In this document: one piece after another, positions 61,253 through 64,000 of the stretch
Layout of the letters: every line of letters starts with the position of its first letter
Position numbering within the stretch: position 1 is the first letter of the stretch
Position numbers and translations under genes: made by a program
Notes under the pieces: model-generated
Seen by the model: the letters and a program-made list of their open reading frames with translations, nothing else
What the model was told of the DNA's origin: nothing
The model's database searches: none
Assembly (NCBI GenBank): GCA_031772625.1
Contig: CM062816.1
Location: 629,565,269-629,629,268, forward strand
Reading direction: 5' to 3'
Origin: Pinus tabuliformis
Taxonomy: Eukaryota > Streptophyta > Pinopsida > Pinales > Pinaceae
DNA: 64,000 nt

Positions 61253-63830
61253 TGCTGCCTCTGGGCCAACACACCTGATCACGCCCTCGTTTCTCGACAG
61301 CTCCATGGTCTGCAAATTGGTGTGATCCAATTCCTTCATATAACTAGATCCCTCTAGTGCCATCTCTGGCTCACCAGTTCACAATTACGTCTCTGCTGCT
61401 ATCACTCGATGGTATTGGAGTTACTCTATCGCCAAACAGGTTGTTTTCTTCCATCACCAACTGCACTTTTCTCCATGGGTGCTCAGACGATCTGCGAGGT
61501 TCATCGACTCTCTCATTAGAGGGTTAACAGTCGGGTTTTATTTCTTACACGATCACATGTGATTCTTTCATTGCGTTGGTCTGTTAACTAAGATTAGGGG
61601 AAATTCAAACTATATTTGTTAATTTTTTTCACAAGATTCACATAATTTGCTCAACAGCCTTCTTCCCTTCACGTTTTGTACTTGGTATTAACATTTTTTC
61701 CATTTTGGATTTTTATAACTTTTTTAATAAAACTTTGTGTATATCTTCTAATATTTGTGCATTTAACTGTGGTATTTACTAGATAAAAAGATCTCTTTCT
61801 TTTTAAATTAAAGTATATTTCCTTATTTTTACTTTCTTTGTAATACTAGAATTAAGTTCAATACATTCTAGAAATCCCCAAACTTCAGCCAACTAGATTG
61901 GAGCTTTGATATCTCAAAACTTCAGCCAAGTAGATTGGAGCTTTGATTTAATTCTAAATTAATGTTAATGGTGACTATAGAGACAAAATACAAAAATGGT
62001 GTAGAGTTAGAAAGTCATGTTGATAGTGACTAATCACAAAAGATGGTTCAAAGTGATATGGTTTGAGATTTGGGAAAATAATTTAAAAATATATTCATAT
62101 TAAAAGTTAAAGAAAAGGAGGAAAGGTAGGACATCAATGATAATTTCATATTCAACATGTGTAATATAAGAGCTCACTATGGAATAACTAACTTTACTTT
62201 TAAGTAAATTTTAATTTAATATATGAGGTTTGTAATGGGTAGTATTTACATCTGCTCAGTGTAATAAATATAAAAAAACATTTAAATTTTGCTTGGTTGT
62301 TTTATTTTGATAATGTTAATAAAGTTATTTTAAATTATTAAAAAGGTAAAATATTTAAAGTTTCATTTGAAAAAGAAGAAGAGGGTTACAACTTAATAAA
62401 GATTAAAAGTTAAAGATCATAGGTTGACCATAACTATAATATCGATTCACAAAAAGTCTACTTCATATTTTTCATCAGTATAAAAAAGGATAAAAGTGAT
62501 TATTAGAGGAAATAAACACCAAACACTAGCAATTTTTTGTAAAGGTGTAAATTACATTGAAGGAATACAAGATTTAGGAAGACCATCTCGCCACGAACAG
62601 AGCCCAATGTTGAATGCATGTGCATAAGGTTTTCCAAACTCTCCAATGCAAGTACCATGAGGCGAACGCACTACTCACAACCTATGCGTGAGCACAAAGT
62701 GTTGACAAACCTTGCCCTAGGTGTGTCACACCCAACTATTTATCTTTCCTCCACCAAATGTTGCCGCTTGTCCCATATTTCTTCTAGGGTGTGAGATCAA
62801 TCTTTATTGAGGTCATAAAGCCCATCAACTCATTCCTTGTTGTTGTTGTTGTAGTCCATGTTGAGCTATAGTGTTGTTGGGTGATGGATGTATTCATGGT
62901 GTATCATAACTTCACCTCCGCATGGCGAAGTGCGAAGAGTCTTCGATGATCCTTGGTTTTCTTGATGAAGCTTTAGCATTTTGTTTCTTGTTTGCATGCT
63001 GGAAGGCTTGACAAGCTCATTTGTTCATGAATGGGCATGTTCACTGTGTTCAACCATTTTTCATACTTTGTTTATTCATCCTTTGGTGAACTTGTCCTTC
63101 TCCATGTGCTCCCTTTGTTCATCCCATTCATCGTCTTGTCATGTTTGTTGGTGTACCTATACCTATAGTCACTCATGACGAAACGACATTAAATCCAAAA
63201 CCTCCTAGTCTACCATGACAAATGATCATTTCAGATACAAGTGACTAGGAGAGGCAGCAAGGTTGTGATGCGGGATGATGGCTTTGGGTAACTGCTGATG
63301 AAAACTACACAAGAGTCACTGAGAGATGGAGATGGAAATCTGAGTCGACAGTGACTGTCTACAAGGTCTGGCTCGACTAGGAGGAAAAATTGCACAAATT
63401 TTGGGAGGAACAGTCTAAGCTGCTAGAAGGAAAGATAGGCATGCTCTGCACATTTTTCAGAATGAACGTGCAGCAGGGCTGAGCAGCTAGATTTGTGCAA
63501 TTTTCTAGAGGAACGGGTCAGGCTACATGAAGGGTCAGTTGTGCAAGGAGGGGCAAGTCAAAAATACTTGTAGAAGAAGCACAAAGTTGAATTTCATCAA
63601 GTGGATGCCCCTAATTTTTTCTTTCTTTCCATAAAACTTAGACAGGCTAGTTTTTTTATGAAGAATACAAAAACGTTGCAGGACATGCTACGCATTTGGT
63701 CATGATTCATCATTTTGACAAAGGCACAATTTTTAGTTTTTGATAGTTTTATGCTATGTTACAAGGTTATTATAGCTAGTGGGTTTTTCCTTAAGCATTT
63801 TGGTTCACGAAAAATCACCACATGATCAAG
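61253..63830. other. intergenic sequence, no supported gene
   Basis: A 37-bp tandem duplication (AACTTCAGCC units at 61881 and 61918) is the only clear structure. Short frames such as 62981-63178 have no recognisable domain. Confidence 0.45.
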
Positions 63831-63835
63831 GTATT

Positions 63836-64000
63836 GCGCATATACGGAAATGGTGCATATATGGAAGATATGTGCATATAGAAAAGTTTCGCATATATAG
63901 AAGATATTCGCATATCTTCCATATATGCACAACTTTTGTATATGCAAAATTTCTATATATGGAAGTTGCACATGTACGGTAAATGCACATACATAAAAGA
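63836..64000. repeat. GCATATA tandem and inverted repeat running off the window end
   Basis: GCATATA-type words start at 63838, 63855, 63874, 63891 and 63910, alternating 17 and 19 bp (period 36). The block GTGCATATATGGAAGATATG at about 63854 reappears inverted near 63909-63928, so the region can fold back. It continues past the window. Confidence 0.75.

Overview
The window is nuclear DNA of a seed plant with a large, repeat-rich genome. I place it by content: at least six LTR retrotransposons of plant lineages (Ty3-gypsy chromovirus-like, Ty3-gypsy Tat, two Ty1-copia, two non-autonomous), plant tRNA primer sites (initiator Met and Arg), and two decayed host-gene fragments resembling EDS1-family and DUF674 proteins. 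A gymnosperm would fit, but the sequence does not prove it. I see no intact host gene, rRNA, tRNA gene or CRISPR array.

Layout. 1-34243 is a nested stack. The oldest layer is a minus-strand Ty3-gypsy family arranged LTR (1-2156, cut by the window edge) - internal region A (2157-12055) - LTR (12056-30247) - internal region B (30248-34243, truncated), so the middle LTR serves two internal regions. A Ty1-copia element (Copia-1, 3950-8910, minus strand, TSD ATTTT) sits inside A. A 15.6-kb Tat element (13536-29130, plus strand, TSD CCTCC) sits inside the shared LTR. The sibling gypsy copy preserves the empty site for each insertion. 34244-38731 holds a 57-bp minisatellite, a 1.4-kb CT-rich tract and AT-rich DNA with tandem and fold-back repeats. 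38732-44032 is a non-autonomous LTR element (LARD-like) with 1.5-1.6 kb LTRs. 44033-49568 is AT-rich and carries the EDS1-like fragment (46456-46870). 49569-60958 is a short minus-strand LTR element (818-bp LTRs) split by a very young Ty1-copia element (Copia-2, 51030-59686, TSD TGGAT). 60959-64000 has the DUF674-like fragment and a repeat cluster running off the window end.

Relative age from LTR pairs compared by eye: gypsy A/B (very diverged, roughly 20%), Copia-1 (about 5%), Tat (about 3%), Copia-2 (4 substitutions and 1 indel in 1480 bp). Copia-2 has a full gag-pol frame broken by one TGA. The Tat element carries gag, protease, RT with a degenerate RNase H, integrase, a second archaeal-type RNase H downstream of integrase, and an antisense gene that appears spliced.

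The most unusual signal is a short non-coding module. It is a pair of inverted arms (TACGC ... GCGTA, often 7 bp: TAYACGC/GCGTRTA) separated by exactly 20 nt, often in overlapping tandem pairs. It occurs 6 times in each Copia-2 LTR, 4 times before the Copia-2 3' LTR, twice in each Tat LTR, and twice upstream of the Tat antisense gene. The two elements are unrelated superfamilies, yet arm sequence and spacing agree while the 20-nt spacers differ.
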